NCBI GenBank assembly: GCA_002292285.1
Contig: DBBP01000024.1
Span: forward strand, 124,001 to 188,000
Length of the DNA stretch: 64,000 nucleotides
Direction of reading: 5' to 3'
From: Proteobacteria bacterium UBA981
GTDB taxonomy: Bacteria; Pseudomonadota; Gammaproteobacteria; Ga0077536
Made by a program: the position numbers and the translations under genes. Shown here piece after piece: positions 62,678 through 64,000 of this stretch. Below the pieces are notes generated by a model. That model saw only the letters and a list, made by a program, of their open reading frames with translations. It did not search any database and was not told where the DNA came from. Every line of letters begins with the position of its first letter. The first letter of the stretch is position 1.

Positions 62678-63202
62678 TTATTCAGGCGCTTCTTGCTCGC
62701 CACCTTTTAACTCACGACGCTCTTCCCGTTTGGCCTTACGTGTTGCCCGTTCTTCGTCGGTCATCGACTCACGACGCTCTTCCCGCTTGGCCTTGCGTGC
62801 TTCGCGCTCTTCGTCGGTCATCGAATCACGGCGTTCTGTGCGCTTGGCCTTGCGTGCTTCGCGCTCTTCGTCCGTCATTGACTCACGGTGTGCTTGCCGC
62901 TTGGCTTTGCGGGCAGCGCGTTGTTCGTCCGTCATGGATTCGCGACGTGCTTTACGCTCAGCCTTTTTCGCATCGCGCTCCTCGTCGGTCATCGACTCTC
63001 GGCGCTCTTCTCGTTTCGCTTTGTGGGCCTCAAGCTCTTCATCGGTCATTGACTCGCGGTGTGCCTTGCGCGCTGCGCGAGTTTTGTCGGGGCTGTCGGC
63101 CTGGACGGTAGGCGTTTCGCTGGCGTCAGTTTCAGCGGTCGCGACAGCTGACCAGCCGAGAACGAGTGCGATTGCGATAGCGGCGAGTGTTCTTAGTGGC
63201 AT
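62678..63202 (-). CDS. Exported charged-repeat protein (19-residue repeats)
   Basis: 174 aa. Signal peptide with AIAIALVLGWSAVATA, cleavage near residue 23. Residues about 49-162 comprise six imperfect 19-residue units with core RRESMTDEEREARKAKREE, alternately acidic and basic. The pattern is expected to form a long, charged single alpha helix. C-terminal ELKGGEQEAPE. ATG at 63202 with AAGGA nine bases upstream. No function known. Repeat proteins of this type in the periplasm could act as spacers or bind metals or nucleic acids, but this is speculation. Confidence 0.8.
   Translation of the reverse strand: MPLRTLAAIAIALVLGWSAVATAETDASETPTVQADSPDKTRAARKAHRESMTDEELEAHKAKREERRESMTDEERDAKKAERKARRESMTDEQRAARKAKRQAHRESMTDEEREARKAKRTERRDSMTDEEREARKAKREERRESMTDEERATRKAKREERRELKGGEQEAPE
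62717..63058 (-). repeat. Six-copy 57-bp tandem repeat in coding sequence
   Basis: Units are 57 bases each; for example TCATCGACTCACG at 62761 recurs as TCATCGAATCACG at 62818. They encode the SMTDE-containing 19-residue units. Third positions differ between units, so the array is not a recent amplification. Confidence 0.9.
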
Positions 63203-63622
63203 CAAAATTATTCCTTGCTTGGTTTAGCCGTGTCCGGTGTCGGGCCAGTTATGCTCGACAAATTTCTGTCCCTGATTAGTATTCGGGTAGTGGTCATCGT
63301 GTGAGCACTTCATCGTCATGATGATTGGCTCACTGGACCAAATGCAGTTGCAGGCTTAGTCTGCCAGCGCGATCTGAACACAGTCTGAACGTATGCTCGC
63401 CGGAGTAGTCCATTGTCGGGCCGGACTGCACGATGCGAAAAACTATCAAGCTAGTCGAACTGGACCCCTGTAGTTCGGCTAATCAATATTATGTTCAGAA
63501 CTCTCAGAGGAAAGCGCTGTGAAAACGGTGAACTTCGACTGGTTTTCGTCGAACATGTGCTGAGGGCGTTTAAATAGATGGACAGTCAAAGAAACTGATT
63601 TTGTCTTCATGGCGATAATCTG
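63203..63622. other. Intergenic region, one doubtful mini-ORF
   Basis: About 420 bases between divergent genes. The only point of note is a frame of 14 codons at 63519-63563 (GTG start, AGAGGA seven bases before). No RNA gene recognised. Confidence 0.4.
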
Positions 63623-64000
63623 ATGTCGACTATCGATTCCTCAAAATGTCTTTGCGGTGGGCCTGAATCCTTCGACCTATGCTGTGGCTTGTACCTCGAT
63701 GGGGGCACATCAGCACCCACCGCGGAAGCACTAATGCGCTCGCGTTACGCCGCTTACGTATTAGGCCGCATCACTTACTTGCGCGAGACCTGGCATCCGC
63801 AGACTTGTCCGAGTGAGCTCGAGGTCCCACAAGGACAGCGCTGGTTGGGTCTGAAGGTTTTGCGTAGCGAGCTTGGCGGCGCCGGAGATAGCCGCGGTAC
63901 GGTCGAGTTTGTCGCACGCTACAAGCTCGCCGGGCGCGCGACGCGTTTGCACGAAATCAGCGAATTCGAGCGAATTGACGGTCGCTGGTTGTATCGAGAT
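63623..64000 (+). CDS. YchJ-family SEC-C motif protein, 3' end outside window
   Basis: The frame from the ATG at 63623 is open to the window edge (126 codons). N-terminal zinc-binding Cys pattern CLCGGPESFDLCCGLYLDGG, then the family signature EALMRSRYAAYVLGRITYLRETWHP, and GTVEFVARYKLAGRATRLHEISEFERIDGRWLY. This is the UPF0225/YchJ family, normally about 130-160 aa, so only a short stretch is missing. Function not established; SEC-C motifs bind zinc and are found in SecA and other proteins. Confidence 0.92.
   Translation, partial: MSTIDSSKCLCGGPESFDLCCGLYLDGGTSAPTAEALMRSRYAAYVLGRITYLRETWHPQTCPSELEVPQGQRWLGLKVLRSELGGAGDSRGTVEFVARYKLAGRATRLHEISEFERIDGRWLYRD

Noticed and set aside
63558..63563. 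TGC-TGA read as a Cys-Sec pair in the mini-ORF
   Set aside because: Readthrough gives only a short tail without a domain, and no suitable hairpin was seen.

Overview
The window is GC-rich, gene-dense DNA of a Gram-negative heterotroph, most likely a gammaproteobacterium. Evidence includes an outer-membrane lipid-transport protein (MlaC), RhlE helicase, AlkB, YchJ, bactofilin and the cytoskeletal and GST families present. Catabolism is the dominant theme: acyl-CoA ligases, acyl-CoA dehydrogenases, hotdog hydratases, three phytanoyl-CoA-type dioxygenases, three luciferase-like (LLM) oxidoreductases, a Baeyer-Villiger monooxygenase, a haloalkane-dehalogenase-like hydrolase and several glutathione transferases. 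This suggests an oligotroph or xenobiotic/terpenoid/steroid degrader. Taxonomy below phylum cannot be read from the sequence.

Layout. 1-6.3 kb (minus): partial acyl-CoA synthetase, PhyH dioxygenase, gamma-glutamyltransferase, flavin hydroxylase and a glutathionyl-hydroquinone-reductase-like GST. 6.5-13.9 kb (mostly plus): LLM oxidoreductase, AlkB, MlaC (minus), then MaoC, LLM, enoyl-CoA hydratase and a tightly coupled pair of unlike acyl-CoA dehydrogenases. 13.9-21 kb: MDR reductase, PhyH, CoA ligase plus double-hotdog hydratase, dehalogenase-like hydrolase and GST. 21.3-26.5 kb (minus): GT87-like membrane glycosyltransferase, secreted beta-propeller and a large RTX protein with an aberrant C terminus. 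26.8-29.7 kb: AraC regulator divergent from a Baeyer-Villiger monooxygenase.

30-37.7 kb is a redox/detoxification region: two GST-like proteins, a membrane redoxin with an in-frame TGA at its active site, a divergent TetR regulator, a nitroreductase, DUF427, an MFS carrier and an esterase. The redoxin is the most striking object. TGA sits where the family has the first Cys of WCxxC, the frame continues as a normal thioredoxin fold, and a hairpin follows at bacterial-SECIS distance, so it is most likely a selenoprotein. An 18-bp inverted repeat lies in its promoter and recurs, with its flanks, upstream of the first GST gene.

38-42 kb: RRM protein, RhlE, about 1.1 kb without a gene, bactofilin and DUF3127. 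42.4-46.1 kb: three-gene operon (FAD-linked oxidase, MFS, LLM). 46.2-58.9 kb is a single-strand cluster of about 12.7 kb: glutamine-synthetase-like ligase (gmaS), three glutamate-synthase-like subunits (mgsABC), an unknown 132-residue protein, four sarcosine-oxidase-like subunits (mgdABCD), an XRE-cupin regulator, an Amt transporter and a small membrane protein. Together these make a complete N-methylglutamate route for methylamine use: uptake by Amt, gamma-glutamylmethylamide by GmaS, N-methylglutamate by MgsABC, and oxidation with release of the methyl carbon by MgdABCD.

59-64 kb: conserved hypothetical, PhyH, EamA exporter, SDR, a periplasmic protein built of 57-bp tandem repeats and the start of a YchJ-family gene. 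Two nearly identical 59-60 bp palindromes (5269, 22656) are dispersed REP-like repeats. No tRNA, rRNA, CRISPR array, intact insertion sequence or prophage was seen.
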